Assembly: GCF_900099775.1 (NCBI RefSeq)
Contig: NZ_FMTM01000001.1
Span: 186,001 to 250,000 of the forward strand
Direction of reading: 5' to 3'
DNA from: Rhizobium mongolense subsp. loessense
GTDB lineage: Bacteria > Pseudomonadota > Alphaproteobacteria > Rhizobiales > Rhizobiaceae
Length of the DNA: 64,000 bases
The position numbers were made by a program, and so were the translations under genes. This document shows, piece after piece, positions 38,805 through 47,854 of the stretch. The notes under the pieces were generated by a model. The model searched no databases and was not told the origin of the DNA. It saw only the letters and a program-made list of their open reading frames with translations. Positions within the stretch are counted from its first letter, which is position 1. Each line of letters starts with the position of its first letter.

Positions 38805-39677
38805 TCACGGCTCCTCGAAAGAGAGCCCCCATTCCTTTTCGCCGTAGCTCTCTTCGCCTTGTGGCGCGGTCCGCCAGCGGAAACTGCGAACCTGCAACAG
38901 GCGGCGGCTGCGAAAGGCTTCCGCCAGACCCTCGTGGCGACCAGCCGGCGGCGGTTCTTGACCTTCCGCCCAGACGAAGGAGACCGGCTGAACAAAGCGG
39001 GCGCCAAAACCTCTGGCACGCCGGTCTATAAGCAGGAAGCCTGCCGAACGGGTGAAGCCGGTGGCTCTGCCATTTTCGACCGCCGGGATTCCGAGCGGAA
39101 ACAACAACCGCCCACCAACGGCCAGGTTTTCGATCCAGGTGGCCGGCGGATGGTCGAGCGCGAAATTGGCGTAGATGACGTCGGCGTCTTCCTTCGGCCA
39201 TTTGGCCGCATCGCCCCGCACTACCTCGATATTGGGATAACCGGAAAGGTTTTCCCGCGCCTTTTCGGCCAGCGCTTCCTCGTATTCGCCGGCGACGACC
39301 TTGCCAGAGGAGCCGACGAGTCCGGCAATGATCGCAGTGTAATAGCCCGTCCCGGCACCCAGATGGGCAACCGTCTCGCCCTCCCGAATTCCAAGCGTAT
39401 TCAGTGCGGACGCGTGAAGGGAGGGCATGCCGTTGTTGACCCCACGCCTGGTATTGAGACCTATCAACAAGTCCTGATAAAGCACGACCGGATCGGTGGA
39501 AGCCATTTCCCGATAATGGCGGAAGTCGTTGTAGAGCCAGGGCGGCGGACCGACGAATTTTTCACGCGGCACTTTGGCCAGGGCTGCAAGTAGCCTGTCG
39601 TTCTTCGCAACACCTGCCTTCGCCAGTATCTGGCGGGCATAAATCTGCCGGTATGGCGGCTCATCCTCGAAAGCCAT
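38805..39677 (-). CDS. Protein-L-isoaspartate O-methyltransferase-like protein
   Basis: A SAM-dependent methyltransferase of 290 residues, PCMT-like. The N-terminal segment VPREKFVGPP resembles PCMT, and the SAM site is LGAGTGYYTAIIA with acidic GEYEEALAEKA. It is longer than typical PCMT (about 210-230 residues) because of a C-terminal extension of about 60 residues. Repair of isoaspartyl residues is inferred, not shown. Confidence 0.8.
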   Translation of the reverse strand: MAFEDEPPYRQIYARQILAKAGVAKNDRLLAALAKVPREKFVGPPPWLYNDFRHYREMASTDPVVLYQDLLIGLNTRRGVNNGMPSLHASALNTLGIREGETVAHLGAGTGYYTAIIAGLVGSSGKVVAGEYEEALAEKARENLSGYPNIEVVRGDAAKWPKEDADVIYANFALDHPPATWIENLAVGGRLLFPLGIPAVENGRATGFTRSAGFLLIDRRARGFGARFVQPVSFVWAEGQEPPPAGRHEGLAEAFRSRRLLQVRSFRWRTAPQGEESYGEKEWGLSFEEP

Positions 39678-39786
39678 GCGTCCTCCGCCTCAATAGCGCT
39701 GACAATCCATTCACCGAAATGAATTGGTCTATTCACGGCACTTAAGCTAATCGAGATCAGAAGAAGAACAAAGCTGGAAACACCTG

Positions 39787-40701
39787 ATGTCTGCCGAAGC
39801 GAGCCCTCCTGTCATCAAAAACGAAGATAGTGCGCGCGGTTTCGCCTTTGCGCTGACGGCTTATCTTCTGTGGGGATTCCTGCCGATCTACATGAAGGCG
39901 CTGGCGCATATTTCGCCGGCCGAGGTGATCGCGCATCGCGTTCTCTGGTCCGTTCCGATTGCCGGCCTCGTGCTGCTCGCGCTCGGACGTACGCAGGAAA
40001 TCCGTGACGCGCTGCGCTCGCCGCGCATGCTCGCAATGGCTGCGCTGACGGCGGCACTCATCACCGTCAACTGGGGTACCTATGTCTGGGCGATCGGCGC
40101 CGGACACTCGCTCGATGCCGCCATGGGCTATTTCATCAACCCGCTGATCAGCATCTTCATGGGCTCGGTACTGCTCAAGGAGAAGCTGCGCCCGGCTCAG
40201 ATCGTCGCAATCGGCCTGGCGGCGATTGCCGTTGTCGTTCTCGCCATCGATGGCGGCGGGCTTCCGTGGGTGGCGCTGACCCTCGCCTTCAGCTGGGCCT
40301 TCTATGCCTTCTTCCGCAAGACATTGCCGCTCGGCCCCAACCAGGGCTTCCTGCTCGAGGTACTGATTCTCAGCGTTCCGGCCGTCCTCTACATCGTCTA
40401 TCTGGAGTTCTTCAGTGGCGAAGGCCACTTCGTTCAGACCGGCTTCAGCGATACAGCGCTGCTCTTCGGCTGCGGTATAGTCACTGCCGCACCGCTGATG
40501 ATCTACGCCAACGGCGCAAAGCTTCTGAAGCTCTCGACGATCGGCATCATGCAGTACATCGCGCCGACGATGATCTTCCTGATCGCGATCTTCGTCTTCC
40601 ACGAACCGCTGGATACAGCGCGCATGATCGCCTTCCCGCTCATCTGGGCAGGCCTCGTGCTCTATACGTGGTCAATGCTGAACGCAACGCGCGGGCGCTG
40701 A
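39787..40701 (+). CDS. rarD: EamA family transporter RarD
   Basis: A ten-helix inner-membrane transporter of 304 residues with two EamA repeats. The RarD-type motifs AYLLWGFLPIYMKAL near the N terminus and NWGTYVWAIGAGHSLDAAMGY are well conserved. The substrate is unknown; the name derives from chloramphenicol-related work in Pseudomonas. It converges with the LOG-family gene. Confidence 0.9.
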   Translation: MSAEASPPVIKNEDSARGFAFALTAYLLWGFLPIYMKALAHISPAEVIAHRVLWSVPIAGLVLLALGRTQEIRDALRSPRMLAMAALTAALITVNWGTYVWAIGAGHSLDAAMGYFINPLISIFMGSVLLKEKLRPAQIVAIGLAAIAVVVLAIDGGGLPWVALTLAFSWAFYAFFRKTLPLGPNQGFLLEVLILSVPAVLYIVYLEFFSGEGHFVQTGFSDTALLFGCGIVTAAPLMIYANGAKLLKLSTIGIMQYIAPTMIFLIAIFVFHEPLDTARMIAFPLIWAGLVLYTWSMLNATRGR

Positions 40702-40710
40702 GCGCCCGCC

Positions 40711-41334
40711 TCACATCTTCGAAATTACGGCATCCTCGCCCTCACGGTCGGCAGCGAGTTCCGCTGCCTGCGCCATGATGGCTGGAATGATGCCGGAGAC
40801 GTCGTCTATGACGAGCGGCTGCACGCGATGGGCGGTGTGCACGAAACCCTCGTCCGTCATGTGCTTCATCAGTTCCATCATCGGGTCCCAGAATCCTTTG
40901 ATGTTGGCGAAGACCATCGGTTTTTCGTGACGGGCAAGCTGCGCCCAGGTCATGATCTCGACGATTTCCTCCAGCGTGCCGATCCCGCCCGGCAGCGCCA
41001 CGAAGGCGTCGGAACGCTCGAACATCAGGTGTTTGCGCGCATGCATGTCCGGCGTTACAATGAGCTCGTTGAGCTGGCCGAGGGAATGGCGCGTCGCCTC
41101 CATGTCGATCAGGAATTCGGGGATGATGCCGGTCACCTGCCCCCCATTGGAAAGCACGCCGCTCGCAACAGCACCCATGATGCCTTTGGTGCCGCCGCCA
41201 TAGACGAGCCGCAGGCCGTATTCGGCGATTTCTTTGCCGAGCGCGCGCCCGGCGGCCATGTATGCCGTATCCCGTCCGGGCCTCGACCCGCAGTAGACAC
41301 AGATGGACTGAATTGAATGAGATTGATCGCTCAT
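40711..41334 (-). CDS. LOG family protein (TIGR00730, Rossmann fold)
   Basis: A LOG-type nucleoside-monophosphate phosphoribohydrolase-like protein of 207 residues. The hallmark PGGIGTLEEIVEIMTW contains the PGGxGTxxE motif, and the N terminus reads ICVYCGSRPG. In some relatives the enzyme releases cytokinin bases from their riboside monophosphates; cytokinin production is therefore possible in a plant-associated host but is inference. The start is the ATG at 41334. Confidence 0.88.
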   Translation of the reverse strand: MSDQSHSIQSICVYCGSRPGRDTAYMAAGRALGKEIAEYGLRLVYGGGTKGIMGAVASGVLSNGGQVTGIIPEFLIDMEATRHSLGQLNELIVTPDMHARKHLMFERSDAFVALPGGIGTLEEIVEIMTWAQLARHEKPMVFANIKGFWDPMMELMKHMTDEGFVHTAHRVQPLVIDDVSGIIPAIMAQAAELAADREGEDAVISKM

Positions 41335-41489
41335 ATGGGAAAACAACTATTCCATGCCTGCGCAGTCAAGAAAAATGACAGAAAAGCTGCGCGTTGAGCC
41401 TGCGTCATTGCTTTGAATGCTTGTGAAAAGCAACGGGAATCGCTAGCAATTTTTAGTACTACGGCACATTTGCCGTCTGGGGAGAGTGA

Positions 41490-43505
41490 ATGATGAGAAA
41501 TCGTGCCGGCTTGCTGGCTTTCGCAGTGCTTGCAGTTGCGATCCTTTTGATGGTCTTCGTGGTCATGCCCCGGATCGGCGAAGACCCGTCGAAAATCGGC
41601 GATGCCATCAATCAAGCAGGCTCCGAGGTCAAGAACACGGTTGAAGAAGCCGGCAAGAGCGCGCGGAACGCGGCTGCCGACACGGCGGCTACGACCGAGA
41701 AGCTCGGCCGTCTTTCGGCCGATGCAGGTCAGTCTCTTACGCAACTTAAGGCGCTCTTTGCGGACGGCAAGGGTCCGACGACCGAAGCATTCGATGCCGC
41801 CAAGACGAAGGCGGCGGGCTCGCTGAAGGCGCTCGCCGACTTCGCAGTCCCCGAAGGCACCGATCCAGCGACCGCTACCGCTGCCACGAAAGCCAAGGAC
41901 GGCGCTGCAAAGGCGCTGGCAATCGTCCAGGCCCTGCCGGAAAACATCGCCGATGCGCTTGCCGCCATTAACAAGGCCGAAGCCGAGCTGTCCGGCAAGA
42001 TGGGAAGCCAGCCCGCGGCGAGCCCACCGGCGACCGATGCGAATATCGGATCGAAGCTCCCGGCTTTCGACGTTCTGCGTGTAGAGCCGGACGGGTCCAC
42101 CGTCATCGCCGGGTCGGCTACGCCCAACAGCAAGCTCGAAGTCATGGACGGCGACAAGGTCGTCACCACGACGAATGTCGGCCCGACCGGCGATTTTGCC
42201 GCCGTCCTCGACAACCCGCTGCCGCCCGGCGACCACCAGCTCGTGCTCAAGGTGACCGGCCAGGACGGCAAGAGCCTGACTTCCGAAGAAGTCGCAACCG
42301 TTTCCGTGCCGAAGGACGGCAGTGGCTCCGAGCTGCTCGCCATGGTTTCCAAGCCGGGCGCAGCGAGCCGCATCATCACGGCGCCGACGGCCGGCACGCC
42401 TGCTGCTCAGCCCGCAGCAGGCGAACAGGCTTCCGCTCAGCCCGGTCTGCCAGCCGGCTCGCCCGAGATTGCCAATACCGCACCGACAGTTCCGGGTGCA
42501 CCGCAGGCCGGCGAAAGCGATGCAGCTTCCTCTGCACCGGCCGAGGTGATGGTCAACGCAGTTGAAATCGAAGGCAAGAAGATCTTCGTCGCTGGCACCG
42601 CCAAGCCGAATGCCAACGTGATCGCCTATGCGGACGACGCCCTGATCGGCAAGGCAACAGCAGGCGCCGACGGCCATTTCGTCATCGACGGCGTGATGGA
42701 CCTTTCGGTCGGCGATCACAAGATCCGCGTCGATGTCGTCGACGGCAGCGGCAAGGTGCTCATTCGCGCCTCCGTCAACTTCACCCGCCCGGCAGGCGAC
42801 CAGGTCACCGTAGCGGCACAACCCGGGAACCCGTCCGCAACCGACGCTGGTGCCGCGATGGTTCCTCTCGATGAAGGTGAACTCGGCAAGCTGAGAGCCG
42901 ATGCGGGTAAGGCGTTTGGGCTGCTGAAGGGCCTTTTTGCCGACGGCAAGCTTCCCGGCGCCGAGCAGCTTGCGGCAGCGCGATCGGCAACCGAATTTGC
43001 GCTTCGCTCGATCGCCGAATTCCGTCCGGCAGCAGAAGCAACCCCTGCCTTTAAGCAGACGGCAGGCGCAGCCTCGCAATCGGCCTCAAGCGCGCTCGCC
43101 ATGCTCCAGGCACTGCCGAAGGATACAAAGTCCGTAGGCGACGCTCTCGGCAAGCTTGGGACGGCGATCGATGGTCTTGCAGCCACGCCAGCGCAGCCAA
43201 AGGCAGCCGGTGCACCGGCTTCAAACGAAGCAGCGGCCGACGCGAGCCAGCCGAAAACGATCGAGCAGGCGCCACTGACGGCGAACAACACCGCCGTCAT
43301 CATCCGCCGCGGCGACACGCTGTGGCAGATTTCGCGCCGCGTCTATGGCCTCGGCGTCCGCTACACGACGATCTACATGGCGAACGAAACGCAGATCAAC
43401 AATCCGGACCGCATCCTGCCCGGCCAGATTTTCGGCCTGCCGAAGGAAGCCCTGCCGAACGCCGAAGAGCTTCATCGCAAGCGCCTTTCGGGCGAGCACC
43501 TTTAA
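41490..43505 (+). CDS. Membrane-anchored LysM protein with duplicated helical and Ig-like domains
   Basis: A 671-residue envelope protein. One N-terminal membrane segment (about residues 7-26) is followed by an Ala-rich helical unit A1 (about 71-167), an Ig-like beta domain (191-274), a Pro/Ala linker, a second Ig-like domain (352-434), a second helical unit A2 (461-567) that repeats A1 (both have LxADAG...LLxALFADGK and xALPxx), and a C-terminal LysM (about 602-652, VIIRRGDTLWQISRRVYG). LysM binds peptidoglycan, so the protein should bridge the inner membrane and the wall. GGGGAGAG precedes the start. A terminator follows. Confidence 0.85.
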   Translation: MMRNRAGLLAFAVLAVAILLMVFVVMPRIGEDPSKIGDAINQAGSEVKNTVEEAGKSARNAAADTAATTEKLGRLSADAGQSLTQLKALFADGKGPTTEAFDAAKTKAAGSLKALADFAVPEGTDPATATAATKAKDGAAKALAIVQALPENIADALAAINKAEAELSGKMGSQPAASPPATDANIGSKLPAFDVLRVEPDGSTVIAGSATPNSKLEVMDGDKVVTTTNVGPTGDFAAVLDNPLPPGDHQLVLKVTGQDGKSLTSEEVATVSVPKDGSGSELLAMVSKPGAASRIITAPTAGTPAAQPAAGEQASAQPGLPAGSPEIANTAPTVPGAPQAGESDAASSAPAEVMVNAVEIEGKKIFVAGTAKPNANVIAYADDALIGKATAGADGHFVIDGVMDLSVGDHKIRVDVVDGSGKVLIRASVNFTRPAGDQVTVAAQPGNPSATDAGAAMVPLDEGELGKLRADAGKAFGLLKGLFADGKLPGAEQLAAARSATEFALRSIAEFRPAAEATPAFKQTAGAASQSASSALAMLQALPKDTKSVGDALGKLGTAIDGLAATPAQPKAAGAPASNEAAADASQPKTIEQAPLTANNTAVIIRRGDTLWQISRRVYGLGVRYTTIYMANETQINNPDRILPGQIFGLPKEALPNAEELHRKRLSGEHL

Positions 43506-43522
43506 GCCGAACCAGGTGATGA

Positions 43523-43555
43523 AAAGGCCGGGCCGATATAGCGCCCGGCCTTTTT
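43523..43555 (+). terminator. Intrinsic terminator after the LysM gene
   Basis: An 11-bp perfect stem (AAAGGCCGGGC and its complement) with a 9-base loop, ending in a T-run, 17 bases after the stop. Confidence 0.88.
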
Positions 43556-43714
43556 CCCCGGTTTTTCACATGTTGCATTCGCACGCCGCGCACCCTATGT
43601 GGCGGAGACGGCGATCCTGTCTGCGGAGGCTCAATCGGGCATCTCCGCTTTTTGCACTTTTGCCGTATCGAAACGCCGCATCCGCGGCCGAGCCCGACCG
43701 GGCTGGAGATAGGC

Positions 43715-45592
43715 ATGGCAAACGGCAAGACGGTTTCGGAATCCAACCTCCTGCGAACGCTCTTCAATCTTTGGCCCTACATGTGGCCTTCCGGGCGGAC
43801 GGACCTGAAGATGCGCGTCGTCTGGGCAACGGTCTACCTGCTCGTCTCCAAGTTTGTGCTCCTGCTCGTTCCCTATTTTTTCAAATGGTCGACCGATGCC
43901 CTGAACGGCCGCGTGGATCTCGCCGGAACCCTGCCGCCGCTCCTCGTGGGCGCGACGGTATTGGTCATCGCCTATAACCTCACCCGCCTGATCCAGCTTG
44001 GCCTCAATCAACTGCGCGACGCACTCTTTGCAAGCGTTGGCCAATATGCGGTGCGCCAGCTTGCCTACCGGACTTTCGTGCATATCCACGAACTTTCGCT
44101 GCGTTTCCATCTGGAACGCAAGACCGGCGGCTTGTCGCGGATCATCGAGCGCGGCACGAAGGGCATCGAGACGATCGTGCGCTTCACGATCTTGAACTCG
44201 GTTCCGACCGTCATCGAATTCCTGCTGACCGCCGTGATCTTCTGGTGGGGCTACGGTTTTTCCTATCTCGCAGTGACCGCCTTCACCGTCTGGGCCTATA
44301 TCTGGTTCACGATCCGCGCGTCGGACTGGCGCATCGCCATCCGCCGGACGATGAACGACAGCGATACCGACGCCAACACCAAGGCGATCGATTCCCTCCT
44401 CAACTTCGAGACCGTCAAGTACTTCGGCAACGAGGAGATGGAGGCCAAACGCTTCGATAGGTCGATGGAACGCTACGAGAAGGCTGCGACCGATGTCTGG
44501 ACCTCGCTCGGTTGGCTGAACTTCGGCCAGGGCGTCATCTTCGGCCTCGGCACGACAGTCATGCTTTTGCTTTCAGCCTTTGCCGTCCAGCGCGGCGAGC
44601 AGACCATCGGCGACTTCGTCTTCGTCAATTCCATGCTGCTGCAGCTTTCCGTCCCGCTGAACTTCATCGGCTTCGTCTATCGCGAAATCCGCCAGGGGCT
44701 TACGGATATCGAGCAGATGTTCGACCTGCTCGACGTGACGCCCGAGGTCACCGATGCACCGGACGCCGCCCCGCTCAGGATCGGCCAGGGCGCGATCAGC
44801 TTCAAGGACGTGCATTTCTCCTACGATCCCGCGCGCCCGATCCTTAGGGGAGTTTCCTTCGAAGTCCCGGCCGGCAAGACCGTCGCGGTCGTCGGCCCGT
44901 CCGGCGCCGGCAAATCGACGCTGTCGCGCCTCCTCTACCGTTTCTACGACATCCAGAGCGGCGCGATCACAGTCGACGGCCAGGATATCCGCCATGTCAC
45001 GCAAAAGAGCCTTCGCTCGGCGATCGGCATGGTTCCGCAAGATACCGTGCTCTTCAACGACACAGTCGCCTACAATATCCGTTATGGCCGCCCGTCGGCC
45101 GGCGATGCCGAGGTGAAGACGGCGGCGGAAATTGCCCAGATCGCGCATTTTATCGAGTTGCTGCCGGAGGGCTTCGAAACCAAGGTCGGCGAGCGCGGAT
45201 TGAAGCTTTCGGGTGGCGAGAAACAGCGCGTCGCCATCGCCCGCACGATCCTCAAGGCGCCCCCGATCCTGATCCTCGACGAGGCGACCTCGGCGCTCGA
45301 CACGACGACGGAGCGGGAAATCCAGGCGGCCCTCGACGTCGTTTCCAAGAACCGCACGACACTCGTCATCGCCCACCGCCTGTCGACCGTCATCGGCGCG
45401 GATGAGATTATCGTCTTGAAAAGCGGCGAGATCGCCGAGCGCGGAACGCATGCGGCGCTGCTTAAGAAAAACGGCCTCTATGCCTCGATGTGGAACCGCC
45501 AGCGCGAAGCAACGCAGGCGGAGGAACATCTAAAGCAAGTGCGCGAAAGCGACGACCTGGGCATTGTTGCCCGTCTCGCGCCGGCAAGCTGA
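43715..45592 (+). CDS. ATM1/HMT1-type ABC transporter, fused permease-ATPase
   Basis: A half-size ABC exporter of 625 residues. Six transmembrane helices cover about residues 30-330, and the ATPase domain follows with Walker [13 protein letters not shown], signature LSGGEKQRVAIA and Walker B ILILDEATSALD. It belongs with the mitochondrial Atm1 and bacterial AtmA/HMT1 group, which export glutathione-linked sulfur or metal conjugates. The start at 43715 follows GGAGATAGGC. It has no obvious operon partner. Confidence 0.9.
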   Translation: MANGKTVSESNLLRTLFNLWPYMWPSGRTDLKMRVVWATVYLLVSKFVLLLVPYFFKWSTDALNGRVDLAGTLPPLLVGATVLVIAYNLTRLIQLGLNQLRDALFASVGQYAVRQLAYRTFVHIHELSLRFHLERKTGGLSRIIERGTKGIETIVRFTILNSVPTVIEFLLTAVIFWWGYGFSYLAVTAFTVWAYIWFTIRASDWRIAIRRTMNDSDTDANTKAIDSLLNFETVKYFGNEEMEAKRFDRSMERYEKAATDVWTSLGWLNFGQGVIFGLGTTVMLLLSAFAVQRGEQTIGDFVFVNSMLLQLSVPLNFIGFVYREIRQGLTDIEQMFDLLDVTPEVTDAPDAAPLRIGQGAISFKDVHFSYDPARPILRGVSFEVPAGKTVAVVGPSGAGKSTLSRLLYRFYDIQSGAITVDGQDIRHVTQKSLRSAIGMVPQDTVLFNDTVAYNIRYGRPSAGDAEVKTAAEIAQIAHFIELLPEGFETKVGERGLKLSGGEKQRVAIARTILKAPPILILDEATSALDTTTEREIQAALDVVSKNRTTLVIAHRLSTVIGADEIIVLKSGEIAERGTHAALLKKNGLYASMWNRQREATQAEEHLKQVRESDDLGIVARLAPAS

Positions 45593-45732
45593 GCGTTCGA
45601 ACCAAAAAGCCGCTCTGTCGTTTTGCTGTTTAGAACCACGCCATAAGGTCGGGCGGAAGCGGCACGGCATTGCTCCCGCAGGACTTTTTCTATAACCAGC
45701 GGGAACGAAAAAGCGCGAGGAGACCAGCGTCG

Positions 45733-46431
45733 ATGAGCTTGCTCAATACCGTTCGAAACACCATCGTTCCGGTGCACAAGGAAGGCTATGTATTCGTCGC
45801 CGCGTTCTTCGTAGCTTCGCTGATCCTTGGCTGGATATTCGAGCCGCTCTTCTGGGTCGGCCTCGTCCTGACGCTCTGGTGCGCTTACTTCTTCCGTGAT
45901 CCCGAGCGCATGACGCCGCAGGATGATGACTTGGTGATCTCGCCGGCCGACGGCAAAGTCTCCTCGATTCAGATGGTGACGCCGCCCGCCGAGCTGAACC
46001 TAGGCAACGAACCGATGCTGCGCATCTCCGTCTTCATGAACGTCTTCAACTGCCATGTAAACCGCGCGCCGATGCGCGGCCGCGTCGTGAGCATCAGTTA
46101 TCGGTCTGGCAGCTTCGTGAATGCCGAGCTCGACAAGGCGAGCGAGGACAACGAGCGCAACGGGCTGGTGATCGAGACCGTCCACGGCCAGATCGGCGTC
46201 GTGCAGATCGCCGGCCTCGTCGCCCGCCGTATTCTGTGCTGGGCCAATAACAACGAGCCGCTGGATGCCGGCGAGCGTTTCGGCCTTATCCGCTTCGGCT
46301 CCAGGCTCGACGTCTTCCTGCCGGCCGGCGCCGCAGCACGTGTTTCGCTCGGGCAGACGGCGATTGCCGGCGAAACGGTACTTGCTGAATTCGGCTCCCC
46401 CAAGGGACCCGTCATCAGCCGCCGCAGCTAG
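45733..46431 (+). CDS. psd: Phosphatidylserine decarboxylase proenzyme
   Basis: Psd, 232 residues, of the short soluble-like class with an N-terminal membrane segment, decarboxylates phosphatidylserine to phosphatidylethanolamine. The pyruvoyl serine is expected at the Gly-Ser of RFGSRLDVF (about residue 189), where self-cleavage separates alpha and beta chains. Conserved histidine region [15 protein letters not shown] is present. It is directly followed by pssA, which makes its substrate. Confidence 0.93.
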   Translation: MSLLNTVRNTIVPVHKEGYVFVAAFFVASLILGWIFEPLFWVGLVLTLWCAYFFRDPERMTPQDDDLVISPADGKVSSIQMVTPPAELNLGNEPMLRISVFMNVFNCHVNRAPMRGRVVSISYRSGSFVNAELDKASEDNERNGLVIETVHGQIGVVQIAGLVARRILCWANNNEPLDAGERFGLIRFGSRLDVFLPAGAAARVSLGQTAIAGETVLAEFGSPKGPVISRRS

Positions 46432-46448
46432 AACGAATGGAGCGTGCT

Positions 46449-47294
46449 ATGGAGACGCCTTTCCCGCCCTTCGAACCGAACGGCCCGAACGATTCGGCGC
46501 GCGGTCCGCGGCTGCGCGAAATTCCGCTACGCCTCGTCGTTCCGAATCTCATCACGATTCTGGCGATCTGCGCGGGCCTCACCGGCATCCGCCTCGCTTT
46601 CGAAAGCCGCTACGAGCTGGCGGTGATCATGGTGCTCCTGGCCGCTTTTCTCGACGGCATCGACGGGCGCATCGCCCGCCTCATGAAAGCGACCTCCAAG
46701 TTCGGCGCGCAGATGGATTCGCTCGCCGACATCGTCAATTTCGGTGTCGCGCCCGCTCTCGTCGTTTATGTCTTCGCGCTGGACAGCGCGCGCTCCATCG
46801 GCTGGATCGCCGCTCTGATCTATGCGATCGCCGCGGGTCTCCGCCTCGCCCGCTTTAACGTCATGGCGGAACGGGAAAATCGCGCGCCCTGGCAATCCGA
46901 ATATTTCGTCGGCGTGCCTGCCCCCGCCGGTGCCATGCTGGTGCTGCTGCCCGTCTATCTCGGCTTCCTCGGCCTCACCGAAGACCGCACCTTCGCCTAT
47001 ATCTCTTCGGCCTATACAATTCTGATCGCTTTCCTTCTCATCAGCCGCCTGCCCGTCTGGTCCGGCAAGTCGGAAGGCAGCCGCTTGCGGCGCGATCTGG
47101 TGCTGCCGCTGATGCTCGGCGTCGTGCTCTATGTCGCTCTCCTGATGAGCTTCACCTGGGAAGTCATGGTGTTCACCGTCATCGTCTACCTGCTGTCGCT
47201 GCCCTTCGGAGCACGTAAATGGCGATTAAAGTACGGCACGCTCACGATCGAAGAACCCGGCGACGGCGACGACGATATCGGCCGCCACATCTGA
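46449..47294 (+). CDS. pssA: CDP-diacylglycerol-serine O-phosphatidyltransferase
   Basis: A CDP-alcohol phosphatidyltransferase of 281 residues with about eight membrane helices. The signature Asp-Gly-x2-Asp-Gly-x2-Ala-Arg...Asp-x3-Asp (DGIDGRIARLMKATSK, then AQMDSLAD) is intact. It makes phosphatidylserine for the adjacent Psd; in rhizobia the product leads to PE and then phosphatidylcholine. I prefer the ATG at 46449, with GGAG at good distance; ATG at 46437 is also open and lies 5 bases after psd. Confidence 0.93.
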   Translation: METPFPPFEPNGPNDSARGPRLREIPLRLVVPNLITILAICAGLTGIRLAFESRYELAVIMVLLAAFLDGIDGRIARLMKATSKFGAQMDSLADIVNFGVAPALVVYVFALDSARSIGWIAALIYAIAAGLRLARFNVMAERENRAPWQSEYFVGVPAPAGAMLVLLPVYLGFLGLTEDRTFAYISSAYTILIAFLLISRLPVWSGKSEGSRLRRDLVLPLMLGVVLYVALLMSFTWEVMVFTVIVYLLSLPFGARKWRLKYGTLTIEEPGDGDDDIGRHI

Positions 47295-47393
47295 TTTCCT
47301 ACTCTCCCGGTAAGCCCCGACGAACGCCAGGCTGCGCATCAAGCCTCGCGCAATGTGCATTGCGTACACAATTCCTGATAAGCCATGCCTCTA

Positions 47394-47416
47394 TTTTGTC
47401 GTTATTGGCGACAAAA
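47394..47416. promoter_or_regulatory. Perfect inverted repeat upstream of the 47-residue gene
   Basis: TTTTGTCG and CGACAAAA flank a 7-base spacer in the leader of the small gene. It is AT-rich and symmetrical, so it may be an operator or an mRNA hairpin. Confidence 0.35.
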
Positions 47417-47462
47417 GAGCAGAACAATAAAAAAGGCTAGGGAAGCGTGTAAGGAGAGTATC

Positions 47463-47606
47463 GTGACCTCGAAGAAGACAGACCAGGCGGAACAAGCGGC
47501 AAAGCCGGATCTGAGCACACATTACCGCCCGCTCGGCCTCAAGGCCGTTCTGGCCGCCGCGCTGATGGTGAAGAGCAAGCCGGCCCTAGTCAAGAAGATC
47601 GCCTAA
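47463..47606 (+). CDS. Conserved small hypothetical protein (47 residues)
   Basis: A small basic protein of 47 residues containing LSTHYRPLGLKAVLAAALM and ending in KPALVKKIA. It starts at a GTG preceded by an excellent AAGGAGAG. The STHYRPLGLKAV core feels familiar from short rhizobial proteins of unknown function. It could be peripheral to membranes, given the amphipathic C-terminal half. No function is known to me. A terminator lies 74 bases downstream. Confidence 0.68.
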   Translation: MTSKKTDQAEQAAKPDLSTHYRPLGLKAVLAAALMVKSKPALVKKIA

Positions 47607-47679
47607 GCCGGGCGGAAGAAGCGAACGAGCCGGCTGAGCCGGCAGGCTCAGGACGGACGATACCGATGATGACATCGAG

Positions 47680-47702
47680 AACCCGCCACGCGGCGGGTTT
47701 TG
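47680..47702 (+). terminator. Intrinsic terminator downstream of the small gene
   Basis: An 8-bp perfect stem (AACCCGCC and its complement), a 4-base loop, and a T-run of five including the stem end. The surrounding 150 bases up to the convergent yedK-like stop hold nothing I can identify. Confidence 0.75.
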
Positions 47703-47854
47703 CGAATACCAGCTTCAGAAGACGCGCGCCATATCCCAAGCCAGAAACCAGAGGAACGACGCGACGGCGGCCCGTAGGCGATCCTGTCCGAACCCCAAAC
47801 CCGTAAGGGCAGCCGTGATCGCGAACATTGGGTTTCAGGAAAATGCTGAATGTT

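Noticed and set aside
41331..43079. A 582-codon minus-strand open frame
   Set aside because: Mirror of the LysM gene, which has real domains, a signal anchor and a terminator.
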